In this document: in pieces, positions 53,058 through 62,045 of the stretch | Position numbering within the stretch: position 1 is the stretch's first letter | How the letters are laid out: the number at the start of each line of letters is the position of its first letter | DNA from: CAVQRB01 sp963715055 | Lineage (GTDB): Bacteria; Pseudomonadota; Alphaproteobacteria; Rhodobacterales; Rhodobacteraceae | Direction of reading: 5' to 3' | DNA: 64,000 bases | Assembly (NCBI GenBank): GCA_963715055.1 | Contig: CAVQRB010000017.1 | Location: 131,316 to 195,315 of the forward strand | The notes under the pieces: generated by a model | What the model saw: the letters and a program-made list of their open reading frames with translations, nothing else | Told to the model about the DNA's origin: nothing | The model's database searches: none | Position numbers and translations under genes: made by a program

Positions 53058-53426
53058 CGCGGGCCCTCAGTCGCAAGGCGCAGTCGCCTGCACGCACGAC
53101 CGCTTTGAGCCCATTGCAAGACCTAGATGGGTCGCGCAGCATCCTTCCTATTGGGAGGCAAGTGGCCAACCAATCACTGCGTGTCGCGCCAGTGTCTCTT
53201 GAACCGGACAGATCTGTCATTGCGATTTTCGATCGTCACTTCCAAATCCCGCTCCTGAGCCGTCGAACGCTCCGTCTTGGACAGCAGATCCGGTACTACC
53301 TCTTGAAGCGGCTGATTTCAGGCGGGACAGATCCCCGAGGCTGACGATTGCCGGCTCAGGCGCCGGCGCTCGAGAAGACCGTGGTGGATAACCGCCTACT
53401 CAAAAGCGTTTGATCACGGCGTATCG
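53058..53426. other. 369-base stretch between terminator and orphan membrane-protein gene
   Basis: A plus-strand frame runs through to 53344 (LSRRTLRLGQQIRYYLLKRL near its end), but it starts inside the LysR 3' region and shows no family motif, so I do not call it. Composition falls from typical to AT-rich toward the orphan gene, which suggests the edge of a transferred segment. Confidence 0.4.
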
Positions 53427-54428
53427 TCAAGCCGAGGATCCAGTTAAGCTCTGCTCTTGCAGAAGTACCATACCACAGCAGACTAAGATTGCTGCTGTCA
53501 TCAGTTCCAAGAATTCCTCAAGGCAATTCGAAAGCCGAATGATAAATTCATGCTTTTCGGTAAATTCCAGAATTGAGGAGTCGGTCTCCAAAACTGCCGC
53601 AATCACGTTATTTACGAAATTCTCTAGGTAGTGATCATAGGTGTCCAGCATCATGGCCACTAGGAAGACAATACATGCGGAGATGAATAGCATAGCCGAT
53701 TTCCGTATGCCTCTGGCCAGTTTCAGGCCAAAAAAACGCTCAGAAGCATGTATGGCTGCTAAACCTACAACAGAGCCGACGAAACCGACCAGCGCCACAA
53801 ATAAGGTTATGAAGTCCTGACTATCAACTCGTAGAGCGTCCGGAGTATCAGTAATTACAGTGTCTCCGAGGAATTCATGGAACTGAAAAATCTCGTCTAT
53901 TGCACCTAGCATTACCAAAAATCCAAGAAAGGCCACCGCAACTCTTTGATAGGCTGGCAGGTGGCTTGTTCTAGACGCGAAGAAAAGTGCTAAAGCCGCC
54001 CATACTAACAGGCCAGAGGTCCAGTATCTGATAACGTTGTTTTCTCTGTCTATAGAAGAAGATGGATCCAAAACAGCAGATGCCATACCCAATCCGACAG
54101 CATAGGTTAGGACCTTCGCCCAGCGACCGTGCTCGTAGAAATGGCGCATGAGTCCCCAGCGAATGGCGATAAGAGTCAACGTAACCACTGCCACAGTCAG
54201 GAAAGCGCGCACAAATATCTGATCAAAGTCTTCGAACTGACTGTTCAAACCATCAGCAAAAAACAATGATAAAGTCAGGACCAACACATACGCCAGAATC
54301 AGTGAGCAACCGAGAGCAGTAATCGCGGTTAAACACAGTTTTGGATAATGTATGTGGTTTCTTGTAGCTGGACTCAAACCAGTTCCTCTCGTTCGGTTTT
54401 CGCGCAACTCACGCTTTAACACTTTCAT
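53427..54428 (-). CDS. Unrecognised polytopic membrane protein in AT-rich DNA
   Basis: The 333 residues form about eight hydrophobic helices (for example LTAITALGCSLILAYVLVLT near 34-53, VRAFLTVAVVTLTLIAIRWG near 72-92, VVGLAAIHASERFFGLKLA further on). An acidic/His motif, GAIDEIFQFHEFLGD, lies at the edge of a helix in the middle. A last helix near the C-terminus is preceded by a Glu-rich turn (CLEEFLELMT). I do not recognise the family. Base composition is strikingly low in GC for this chromosome (one line counted at 38%), and AT-ending codons are common. No good ribosome-binding site precedes the ATG at 54428. Probably acquired by transfer. Confidence 0.72.
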   Translation of the reverse strand: MKVLKRELRENRTRGTGLSPATRNHIHYPKLCLTAITALGCSLILAYVLVLTLSLFFADGLNSQFEDFDQIFVRAFLTVAVVTLTLIAIRWGLMRHFYEHGRWAKVLTYAVGLGMASAVLDPSSSIDRENNVIRYWTSGLLVWAALALFFASRTSHLPAYQRVAVAFLGFLVMLGAIDEIFQFHEFLGDTVITDTPDALRVDSQDFITLFVALVGFVGSVVGLAAIHASERFFGLKLARGIRKSAMLFISACIVFLVAMMLDTYDHYLENFVNNVIAAVLETDSSILEFTEKHEFIIRLSNCLEEFLELMTAAILVCCGMVLLQEQSLTGSSA

Positions 54429-54758
54429 GCGTTAAAGCGGAACTGCATCAATTGCTCGCGACTTAAAAACCGTTGACCTGTAAAGCACAAGTGCAGCCAG
54501 GCTCATCGCCATAACGTGAGATCTATGTGCGTTTGCGTCTGCTTCGTCCGCACAACACACCTTGAGGTCATCCCAACCCTCCCCCCACGCACCAAAGCAT
54601 CGACACATCCCGGCATGTCGTTCCCGCTTCAAGCTCCGGCTCCCCGTTTCGCAAGGGGGACAAGGCACCGTCCCCTGCCTGCCCGTACCCTCTTCCATGC
54701 CGCGCCCCGCGCCTGTAAGAGGTGCCCAACATCGCAAAACCGGGGAAAGTCGAGGTCC
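54429..54758. other. 330-base spacer between orphan gene and purL
   Basis: An open frame joined to purL runs back through this region, but it has no purL-family similarity. The first 110 bases share the AT-rich character of the orphan gene; the rest is C-rich with poly-pyrimidine tracts. It should contain the purL promoter and possibly the divergent one. I see no purine riboswitch. Confidence 0.4.
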
Positions 54759-56918
54759 ATGCAAGAGCCAGCCATCACGCCAGACCTGATCGCCGCCCAT
54801 GGGCTGAAGCCCGACGAATACGCCCGTATTCTGGAGATCGTGGGCCGTGAGCCAACTTTCACCGAGTTGGGCATCTTCTCGGCGATGTGGAACGAGCACT
54901 GCTCCTACAAATCCTCCAAGAAATGGCTGCGCACCTTGCCCACCACCGGCCCGCAGGTCATTTGCGGCCCCGGCGAGAATGCGGGCGTGGTGGACATCGG
55001 CGACAACCAGGCTGTCGTTTTCAAGATGGAGAGCCACAACCATCCCTCCTACATCGAACCCTACCAGGGGGCCGCGACCGGCGTCGGCGGCATCCTGCGT
55101 GACGTGTTCACTATGGGCGCGCGGCCCATCGCCGCCATGAACAGCCTCAGCTTCGGCGCGCCGTCGCATCCGAAAACGCGGCAACTGGTCAATGGTGTGG
55201 TGGCCGGGATCGGCGGCTATGGCAATTGCTTCGGCGTGCCGACCGTGGGCGGTGAAGTGCGCTTCGATCCGGCCTACAACGGCAATTGTCTTGTGAACGC
55301 CTTTGCCGCGGGCCTCGCGGATGCGGACAAGATCTTCTACTCGGCGGCCTCGGGCGTCGGCATGCCGGTGGTCTATCTCGGTGCCAAGACCGGGCGCGAC
55401 GGGGTCGGCGGAGCGACCATGGCCTCGGCCGAATTCGACGACACCATCGAGGAGAAACGCCCGACCGTCCAGGTGGGCGATCCCTTCACCGAAAAGCGCC
55501 TTATGGAAGCCACGCTGGAGTTGATGGCCACGGGAGCGGTGATTTCCATCCAGGACATGGGGGCCGCAGGCCTGACCTGCTCCGCCGTGGAGATGGGCGA
55601 CAAGGGCAACCTCGGCGTGCGGCTCGATCTCGAAAAAGTACCCGTCCGCGAGACCGGCATGACCGCCTATGAAATGATGCTGTCGGAGAGCCAGGAGCGC
55701 ATGCTGATGGTGCTGCGCCCGGAACTTGAGGCGCAAGCCAAGGCCGTCTTCGACAAATGGGATCTCGATTTCGCCATCGTCGGCGAGACCATCGCTGAGG
55801 ACCGCTTCCTCATCATGCTGAACGGCGAGGTCAAGGCCGACCTGCCTCTGAAGACACTCGCCGGCACCGCGCCGGAGTACGACCGTCCCTGGGTCGAAAC
55901 GCCGCCCGCCGAGCCTTTGGGCGAGGTGCCGAACGTCGATCCGATCGACGGGCTGCGCGCCTTGATCTCAAGCCCGAATTACGCTGCCAAGGACTGGGTC
56001 TACACGCAGTACGACACGATGGTCATGGCCGACACGGTGCGCATTCCCGGCAAGGGCGCGGGCATCATCCGCGTGCACGGGACCAACAAGGCGCTGGCCT
56101 TCACCTCGGATGTGACCCCGCGCTACGTCAAGGCCAACCCGGTGGAAGGGGGCAAGCAGGCAGTCGCAGAAGCCTACCGCAACCTGACCGCCGTGGGGGC
56201 GAAACCGCTGGCGACCACCGACAACCTCAACTTCGGCAACCCGGAAAAGCCGCAGATCATGGGGCAATTCGTGGGCGCGATCAAAGGCATCGGCGAGGCC
56301 GTGGCCGCCCTCGACATGCCGATCGTGTCGGGCAACGTGTCACTGTACAATGAGACCGACGGGGCCGCGATCCTGCCCACGCCCACCATCGGGGCCATCG
56401 GCCTCATCGCACATACCGATGAGGTCATCGGCTTCGATGTGCGCGACGGCCATGTGGCACTGGTGCTGGGCGAGACGCGCGGCCACCTGGGGCAATCCGC
56501 GATCCTCGCGGAGGTCTTCAACCGCATCGAAGGCGATGCGCCGCCCGTTGACCTCGAGGTGGAGAAAACCAACGGCGATTTCATCCGCGCCCAGCGCGAC
56601 CTCATCAAGGCATGCACGGATCTCTCCGACGGCGGACTGGCGCTCGCCGCCTTCGAAATGGCCGAAGCCGCGGGGGTCGGCGTGCATCTCGACGCGGAGG
56701 ATACAGCCACCCTTTTTGGTGAAGATCAGGGGCGCTATCTAATTGCCTGCAACTTCGATCAGGCCGAAGCGCTGATGATCGCTGCGGGGCAGGCAGGCGT
56801 GACGCTGGTCAGTGTCGGGAAATTCACGGGCGATAACGTGCGGATGGGCCATGCAACCGCCCCGCTGGCGGAGCTTGCCGCGATCTACCGTAGCGCCTTC
56901 GCTGAAGCCGTCGCCTGA
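54759..56918 (+). CDS. purL: Phosphoribosylformylglycinamidine synthase subunit II
   Basis: The 719-residue small-type PurL makes formylglycinamidine ribonucleotide with PurS and PurQ. Its blocks are FTELGIFSAMWNEHCSYKSS (with the catalytic His), GPGENAGVVDIGDNQAVVFK, MESHNHPSYIEPYQGAATGV, GGILRDVFTMGARPIA and, in the second half, VSGNVSLYNETDG and ACTDLSDGGLALAAFEMA. The length shows the three-subunit type, not the large fused enzyme. The ATG at 54759 (MQEPAITPDLIAAHG) matches the alphaproteobacterial start. PurS and purQ are not adjacent here. It converges with the VWA gene, one base apart. Confidence 0.96.
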   Translation: MQEPAITPDLIAAHGLKPDEYARILEIVGREPTFTELGIFSAMWNEHCSYKSSKKWLRTLPTTGPQVICGPGENAGVVDIGDNQAVVFKMESHNHPSYIEPYQGAATGVGGILRDVFTMGARPIAAMNSLSFGAPSHPKTRQLVNGVVAGIGGYGNCFGVPTVGGEVRFDPAYNGNCLVNAFAAGLADADKIFYSAASGVGMPVVYLGAKTGRDGVGGATMASAEFDDTIEEKRPTVQVGDPFTEKRLMEATLELMATGAVISIQDMGAAGLTCSAVEMGDKGNLGVRLDLEKVPVRETGMTAYEMMLSESQERMLMVLRPELEAQAKAVFDKWDLDFAIVGETIAEDRFLIMLNGEVKADLPLKTLAGTAPEYDRPWVETPPAEPLGEVPNVDPIDGLRALISSPNYAAKDWVYTQYDTMVMADTVRIPGKGAGIIRVHGTNKALAFTSDVTPRYVKANPVEGGKQAVAEAYRNLTAVGAKPLATTDNLNFGNPEKPQIMGQFVGAIKGIGEAVAALDMPIVSGNVSLYNETDGAAILPTPTIGAIGLIAHTDEVIGFDVRDGHVALVLGETRGHLGQSAILAEVFNRIEGDAPPVDLEVEKTNGDFIRAQRDLIKACTDLSDGGLALAAFEMAEAAGVGVHLDAEDTATLFGEDQGRYLIACNFDQAEALMIAAGQAGVTLVSVGKFTGDNVRMGHATAPLAELAAIYRSAFAEAVA

Positions 56919-56919
56919 T

Positions 56920-58179
56920 CTACAGCCCGATCAACCGCATCAGACGGTCCTTCTCGCCCCGGTCGTCGGGGCGTGAGATGACCTGCGCCAACTCCTCGAG
57001 CGAGGCGATGGAATGACCAGCGCGAAAGCTGTCCACATGCGGTAGCATCGCGGCGATGCCACGGGCCTTCGGCGCGAAGCCCTCCCAGCGCAGCAGCGGG
57101 TTGAGCCAGATCAGCCTGCGCGACGAAAGGTGCAGGCGCTCCATCTGCCGCGCGAGCCTGTCCGGATCGTCCCGGTCAAGCCCGTCGGTGATGACCAGAA
57201 CCACCGCCCCCTGCCCCATGACCCGGCGCGACCAGTCCCGGTTGAACGCTTCGATGCAGTCACCAATCCGGGTGCCACCCTCCCAGTCCTGCGCTTCCGC
57301 CCCCGCCGCCGCGAGGGCCGCATCCACGTCGCGCTGGCGCAGGTGCCGGGTGATATTGGTGAGCCGCGTGCCGAAGGTGAAGGCATGGACCTTTGCCCAG
57401 CCCTGACCCTTGGCATTGGAAACCGCGTGCAGGAAATGCAGCACGACCCGGCTGTACTGGCTCATGGAGCCCGAAATATCGCAGAGCACGACGAGATTGG
57501 GCCAGCGCGGACGCGGTTCCTTGAGCGCGATCCGGTGCATCTCGCCACCCTGCCGCATCGCGGCGCGCAGGGTGCGGGCGGGATCGATCCGGCCACCGGC
57601 GAGGCTCGCCTTTGACCGGCGGGACTTGATGGGCTGCACCGGCAGCGACAGGCGCGACAACATCCGTTTGGCTGCCGCCATCTCCGCCGTGCTCATCTGC
57701 TCGAAATCGAGGCTGCGCAGGCGCTCCTCCGAAGACATGGTCAGGCTTGCGTCGATCTCGATCTGGGTCTCGCCCTCGTCGCTGTCGCGCTCTTCGAAAT
57801 CAGGCGCTTCGGCGCCGTCCAGCAGCGCTTCGGCGGCGCGTTTTTCGGCCGATTGCGCCTTGCGATCCTCCTGCACCCCGCGCACCGCCGGTATCATCAT
57901 CGCCATCATGTGCTCGAGATAGCGCGGGTCACGCCAGTAGAGCCGGAAGACCTGCGCGAAGACCAGCCGGTGCTCGGGCCGGTTTACGAAACAGGCGTGC
58001 AGCGTCCAGTAGAAATCCCGTTTCTCGCTGAAGCCCGCTGCCTCCACCGCACGGATCGCATCGATCACCCGCCCCGGCCCGATCGGCAGCCCCGCGCGCC
58101 GCAGGGCACGGGCGAAATGGGTGATGTTGCCGGCAAGTTTGGGGTTTTCGGGCAGTTCGAGCGGGATGTATTCAGGCAT
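56920..58179 (-). CDS. VWA domain protein, CoxE type
   Basis: The 419-residue protein has an N-terminal helical part (LAGNITHFARALRRAGLPIG), an acidic middle (FEERDSDEGETQIEIDASL) and a C-terminal von Willebrand A domain. The metal-ion-dependent adhesion site is VVLCDISGSMSQYS (residues 231-244, DxSGS), completed by VLVITDGLDRDDPDR. CoxE-like proteins work with MoxR-type AAA ATPases to assemble or activate metal enzymes such as CO dehydrogenase-like molybdenum hydroxylases. The matching ATPase gene is upstream at 58709-59617, but an AT-rich orphan gene now sits between them and overlaps this start by eight bases. Confidence 0.88.
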   Translation of the reverse strand: MPEYIPLELPENPKLAGNITHFARALRRAGLPIGPGRVIDAIRAVEAAGFSEKRDFYWTLHACFVNRPEHRLVFAQVFRLYWRDPRYLEHMMAMMIPAVRGVQEDRKAQSAEKRAAEALLDGAEAPDFEERDSDEGETQIEIDASLTMSSEERLRSLDFEQMSTAEMAAAKRMLSRLSLPVQPIKSRRSKASLAGGRIDPARTLRAAMRQGGEMHRIALKEPRPRWPNLVVLCDISGSMSQYSRVVLHFLHAVSNAKGQGWAKVHAFTFGTRLTNITRHLRQRDVDAALAAAGAEAQDWEGGTRIGDCIEAFNRDWSRRVMGQGAVVLVITDGLDRDDPDRLARQMERLHLSSRRLIWLNPLLRWEGFAPKARGIAAMLPHVDSFRAGHSIASLEELAQVISRPDDRGEKDRLMRLIGL

Positions 58180-58633
58180 GGTAGATCAGATAAGCCGCGT
58201 AGCCGGCCATGAGCGTCGGGACGATAAAGGACCAGACAACAACATATACCAGTGCAGAGCGCTCGTACCATTTGGCACTGTCCAGTAGGGTTTCCAATCG
58301 CCTTGAAACATCATCGGCAATTTTCTTGATTTCCTTATCTTTCATGTCCGCAGATTCGATTTTCTGCGACAGGTCTGCAAGACTGCGACGCAAAAACTCC
58401 GTGCTTGCGTGTTGGGGTCCGCCACCATCCCAAAGGGTGTCCGATAAGCGAAGCTTCAGACCGGAGTTCCATTTCCCCAAACTAATGAAGTCGCCCATCC
58501 AATTTACGAGCAATGATACGTACAGCGTCCCAAGCGTCCAGATAATCGGACCGCTCAGATCCTTTTCGCCCAAGACAACCCCGAATAACTCGAGGTTTTC
58601 GGTGTTGATTTCATATTTCACAGTCAGAATCAC
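58172..58633 (-). CDS. Unrecognised AT-rich membrane protein gene inside the MoxR-CoxE unit
   Basis: The 153 residues have a hydrophobic segment near the start (IIWTLGTLYVSLLVNWMGDF, about 29-48), a Lys/Glu-rich helix that may be coiled coil (LADLSQKIESADMKDKEIKK, then VSRRLETLLDSAKW) and a C-terminal helix VVWSFIVPTLMAGYAAYLIY. I do not recognise the family. GC content is well below the surroundings (one line counted at 40%), whereas the flanking moxR and coxE genes are typical. The GTG at 58633 is a guess; a GTG four codons later is equally possible. Its last eight bases overlap the coxE start. It looks like an insertion into an existing operon. Confidence 0.62.
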   Translation of the reverse strand: MILTVKYEINTENLELFGVVLGEKDLSGPIIWTLGTLYVSLLVNWMGDFISLGKWNSGLKLRLSDTLWDGGGPQHASTEFLRRSLADLSQKIESADMKDKEIKKIADDVSRRLETLLDSAKWYERSALVYVVVWSFIVPTLMAGYAAYLIYHA

Positions 58634-58708
58634 CGCGAGAACTCAAGACCATCACGCTGCGCCCCAGCGAGATGGTCTGCCGGCTGAGCAAGGGCAGCCC
58701 GCCGTAAT

Positions 58709-59617
58709 TCACACCGGCTCCAGCGTAGCCCTGACCTGATCCAGGATGCGCTTGGCCTCGGATCCTTGCAGCTTCTGGATGTCGTCCTGGTATTTCAGGA
58801 TCGCGCCCAGCGTATCCGCGATCACCTCCGGGCTGAGGTTGATCACATCGAGCGCCAGCAGGCATTTGGCCCAGTCGATGGTTTCCGCCACACCGGGTTT
58901 CTTGAAGAGATCCTCGGTGCGCAGCTGCTGGACGAAGGCCACGACTTCCCGGCTCAGCGTCTCGGCGGCTTCCGGCGCGCGGGCGGTCAGGATCTGCATC
59001 TCCCGCTCGAAGTCCGGATAGTCGACCCAGTGATACAGGCAGCGGCGCTTGAGTGCGTCGTGCACTTCGCGCGTGCGGTTCGAGGTGACGATGACGATGG
59101 GCGGCTCCGGCGCCTTGATCGTGCCCAGCTCCGGGATCGTTACCTGAAAGTCGCTGAGGGCTTCGAGCAGGAAGGCCTCGAAGGGCTCGTCGGTGCGATC
59201 CAGCTCGTCGATGAGCAGCACCGGCGCGCCGTTCTCATCCGGGCGCATGGCCTGCAGCAGCGGCCGCTCGATCAGATACTCCTTGCTGAAAAGCTCGGTC
59301 TGCAACGCCTCTCGGGAGGTCTGCCCGGAGGCCTCGGCGGTGCGGATCGCTATCATCTGTGCGGGAAAGTTCCACTCGTACACAGCGCTTGCCGCGTCCA
59401 GACCCTCATAGCATTGCAGTCTGATCAGGCGCCGGTTGAGCCCTGCCGCCAGAGCCTTGGCGATCTCGGTCTTGCCGACGCCCGCCTCACCTTCCAGAAA
59501 CAGGGGCCGCCCCAAGGCCAGCGCCAGAAAGACAACCGTGCCAAGTGCTCGCCCGCATACATATCCTTGCTCCGCCAGCATCTGCTGAACGCCGTCGATG
59601 GTCTCGGGTGGGGTCAT
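58709..59617 (-). CDS. MoxR-type AAA+ ATPase
   Basis: The 302-residue ATPase has Walker A in LFLEGEAGVGKTEIAKALA (residues 40-58) and Walker B in PVLLIDELDRTDEPFEAFLL (around 132-151). Sensor 1 (IVIVTSNRTREVHDALKRR) follows, and the C-terminal lid is helical. MoxR proteins act as chaperones for metal-enzyme maturation, usually with a VWA partner. Here the partner is the CoxE-like protein on the same strand. The ATG at 59617 is preceded by AAAGGAG at a good distance, which decides it over the ATG at 59635. Confidence 0.9.
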   Translation of the reverse strand: MTPPETIDGVQQMLAEQGYVCGRALGTVVFLALALGRPLFLEGEAGVGKTEIAKALAAGLNRRLIRLQCYEGLDAASAVYEWNFPAQMIAIRTAEASGQTSREALQTELFSKEYLIERPLLQAMRPDENGAPVLLIDELDRTDEPFEAFLLEALSDFQVTIPELGTIKAPEPPIVIVTSNRTREVHDALKRRCLYHWVDYPDFEREMQILTARAPEAAETLSREVVAFVQQLRTEDLFKKPGVAETIDWAKCLLALDVINLSPEVIADTLGAILKYQDDIQKLQGSEAKRILDQVRATLEPV

Positions 59618-59967
59618 GGGGGTCTCCTTTGGCATTGCTTCCAACCTGCATCCCCAGCAACCCGCGTCAAGGGACGTCGACGCTTCCTGATGTAGCACCG
59701 AACGAATTGGCCCGCAGGTGACAGGGAATCATCGGGGTCTGCGCGAGGTTGCATCAGGAGGGACGAACCCCTCATCAACTCACGCGGGAAGCCTTGGAGG
59801 AGTAGTGCAATGACCCGAGGACGATTTACACCCTGAAGGCGAAAAGCTTGCCAACAATCAACGGTTTCGCGAAGGTCTGTTTCTTTGGCTTTGCCCAAAC
59901 CCCTCTCCATATTGACAAATGGTTTCAACCCGATACCAGCTTGATCTTATTTCGGGGAACACGCGCC
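59618..59967. other. 350-base divergent spacer
   Basis: The region lies between the MoxR gene and the next plus-strand gene. TTGACA occurs at 59913-59918, but I find no convincing -10 at the right distance. In-frame codons upstream of 59968 (from 59848) show no conserved features. No hairpin with T-tract or RNA gene was seen. Confidence 0.4.
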
Positions 59968-60897
59968 ATGATCGACGCGGCCAAACATTTCAGCATGTCT
60001 TTGAGAGACTTGAAAAAGACCGACTGGATGGCGGAAGTCACGAACCTCGTGGCGGACACAGGCTACGTGAGCGCGCTTGGCAAAAAGCATCTTGCTGCCT
60101 TCACCGAACACGGCTCAACGCTTCTGGTAAGCTTCGAAACCCTTCAGGGTTTGCAAACCCTGTCGCCCCTCGCACAGCCTCTCGGATGGGAGCTTGTCAA
60201 AAAACAAGGCTGGTCCAGTCTCACCCTGATCAGCGACGGCGACACCTGGTGCCGCGATCCGGCGGTCTATGCGTTCTTTGACCGGCTTGTGGATGACGGC
60301 TTCTTTGACGAATTCGACAGGGTCGTCTTCTACGGCGCCGGTCCCTGCGGCTATGCGGCCGCCGCGTTTTCGGTCACATCACCCGGCGCCCGCGTTCTTG
60401 CGATCCAGCCGCAGGCCTCGCTGGATCCTGATGTGGCCGATTGGGATCCGCGCTTCGTCGAGATGCGCAGAACCGATTTCAAGACCCGCTACGGCTATGC
60501 GCCGCAGATGCTGGAAGCCGCAGAGCGTGCCTTCGTGCTTTACGACCCCCGGCAGACCGAAGACGCGATGCATGCAGCCCTTTTCACCGCGCCAAATGTG
60601 ACGAAGCTGCGCCTGCGCCACATGGGCGGCGCGCTGCAAACCGAGCTTCTGGGCATGGGTATACTCTTCGATCTGATCGAGGCCTTGGCAGACGGGCAAC
60701 TCACCCCGCTGCGCTTTGCCAGGCTCTACCGCGTGCGGCGAGAGAATCGCACGTACCTGCGCCGTCTTCTGCAGTTTCTCGAGGCGGAAGATCGTGACGT
60801 GCTGGCCCAACTGCTGTGCAGCAATGTCGCGACCCGCATGCGCGCCCCGCGTTTCGCCCGCCGCCTGCGTGCGCTGTCCGGCGAAGATATCGAGTGA
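59968..60897 (+). CDS. Conserved protein of unknown function, often labelled PAPS reductase in this family
   Basis: The 309-residue protein (start at ATG 59968, GGGGA upstream) resembles a roseobacter family that, as I recall, is often annotated as phosphoadenosine phosphosulfate reductase. I see no PAPS-reductase signature: there is no ECGLH-type Cys motif and no PP-loop SGGKDS. Instead it has LISDGDTWCRDPAVYAFFDR, DRVVFYGAGPCGYAAAAFS, ARVLAIQPQASLDP and ending segments rich in Arg/Leu. The GAGPCGYAA stretch after a beta strand recalls an alpha/beta-hydrolase nucleophile elbow, with Cys in the place of Ser. Function is open. It precedes pyrC by 38 bases on the same strand. Confidence 0.7.
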   Translation: MIDAAKHFSMSLRDLKKTDWMAEVTNLVADTGYVSALGKKHLAAFTEHGSTLLVSFETLQGLQTLSPLAQPLGWELVKKQGWSSLTLISDGDTWCRDPAVYAFFDRLVDDGFFDEFDRVVFYGAGPCGYAAAAFSVTSPGARVLAIQPQASLDPDVADWDPRFVEMRRTDFKTRYGYAPQMLEAAERAFVLYDPRQTEDAMHAALFTAPNVTKLRLRHMGGALQTELLGMGILFDLIEALADGQLTPLRFARLYRVRRENRTYLRRLLQFLEAEDRDVLAQLLCSNVATRMRAPRFARRLRALSGEDIE

Positions 60898-60935
60898 TAC
60901 TGGCGCGGCAGCTGCTCCTGTGCTAGCGCAGGACG

Positions 60936-61970
60936 ATGACGCAAACGATCACGATACGCCGCCCGGACGACTGGCACCTTCACCTGCGCGACGGCGCAAT
61001 GTTGCGCGCGGTGCTGCCGGAAACCACCCGCCACTTCGCGCGTGCCATCATCATGCCGAACCTGGTACCCCCGGTCGTGACCGGTGCGCAGGCTGCAGCC
61101 TACCGGCAACGCATCCTCGACGCCCTGCCGCAAGGCTCGGATTTCGCGCCACTGATGACGCTCTACCTGACCGAGGAGACGGATCCGCATGATGTGGCCG
61201 CCGCCCATGCCTCTGGCCTCGTTCATGCCGTCAAACTGTATCCGGCGGGCGCCACTACCAATTCCGCAAGCGGAGTCGCCAATTTCGACAAGGTCCGCCC
61301 CGTGCTGGAGCGCATGGCGGAGATCGGCCTGCCGCTCTGCGTTCATGGCGAGGTCACCGATCCGCAGATCGACATCTTCGATCGCGAAGCGGTCTTCATC
61401 GACCGTGTTCTCGACCCCATCCGGCGCGCAACACCCGGCCTGCGCGTCGTGATGGAACATATCACCACGTCGGATGCCGTCTCCTACGCCCGGGCCGCCG
61501 GCCCGGATCTGGCCGCCACGATCACAACCCACCATCTGGTGATCAACCGCAACCATATCCTGGCCGGCGGGATCAGGCCGCACTACTATTGCCTGCCGGT
61601 CGCCAAGCGAGAAGTGCACCGCCTCGCCCTGCGCGCTGCAGCAACGTCAGGTGAGGCGCGCTTCTTCCTCGGGACCAACTCGGCCCCCCATACAGATGCC
61701 AACAAACTCCTGCCATGCGGTTGCGCGGGCTGTTTTACCGCATCCAACACACTGTCGATCCTCGCGCAGGTCTTCGAGACGGAAGACGCGCTGGACCGCC
61801 TCGAAGGCTTCACCTCGCTGAACGGCCCGGCCTTCTACGGCCTGCCCGCCAATACCGCGAAAGTCACTCTCGAAAGATCCGGCGCGACCTATCCGTCGCA
61901 TATCGAGACCGCAGACGGTCCCGTCACCGTCTTCGATCCCGGCTTTGCGCTCGACTGGAAGGTGCTCTAG
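60936..61970 (+). CDS. pyrC: Dihydroorotase
   Basis: The 344-residue type II dihydroorotase closes carbamoyl-aspartate to dihydroorotate in pyrimidine synthesis. Zinc ligands are in RPDDWHLHLRDGAML (HxH). The carboxylated lysine is in HAVKLYPAGATTNS, and further His ligands are in LCVHGEVTD and VMEHITTSDA. The Asp of LGTNSAPHTDANK completes the active site, and FTASNTLSILAQVFE follows. This short PyrC form works without ATCase, as in E. coli. A GGGATATTT-type element lies directly after the stop and pyrE follows 75 bases later, so they are likely co-transcribed. Confidence 0.95.
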   Translation: MTQTITIRRPDDWHLHLRDGAMLRAVLPETTRHFARAIIMPNLVPPVVTGAQAAAYRQRILDALPQGSDFAPLMTLYLTEETDPHDVAAAHASGLVHAVKLYPAGATTNSASGVANFDKVRPVLERMAEIGLPLCVHGEVTDPQIDIFDREAVFIDRVLDPIRRATPGLRVVMEHITTSDAVSYARAAGPDLAATITTHHLVINRNHILAGGIRPHYYCLPVAKREVHRLALRAAATSGEARFFLGTNSAPHTDANKLLPCGCAGCFTASNTLSILAQVFETEDALDRLEGFTSLNGPAFYGLPANTAKVTLERSGATYPSHIETADGPVTVFDPGFALDWKVL

Positions 61971-62004
61971 GCTTCTTTTGGCTCCAAATATCCCCGCCGG
62001 AGGC
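61971..62004 (-). repeat. GCCTCC-GGGATATTT intergenic element, copy 2
   Basis: On the minus strand this reads GCCTCC, GGCGGGGATATTT, GGAGCCAAAAGAAGC. It matches the element at 2983-3013 in the GCCTCC start, the GGGATATTT core and the A/G-rich tail. It begins at the base after the pyrC stop, between pyrC and pyrE. Confidence 0.65.
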
Positions 62005-62045
62005 ACGAAACCTGTCCGCCCGGCCCCCGATCCCAAGGATGAGAC

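Noticed and set aside
53058..53344. Gene remnant or integrase fragment beside the AT-rich orphan
   Set aside because: The translation shows no integrase or transposase motif, and no direct repeats or tRNA target were seen.
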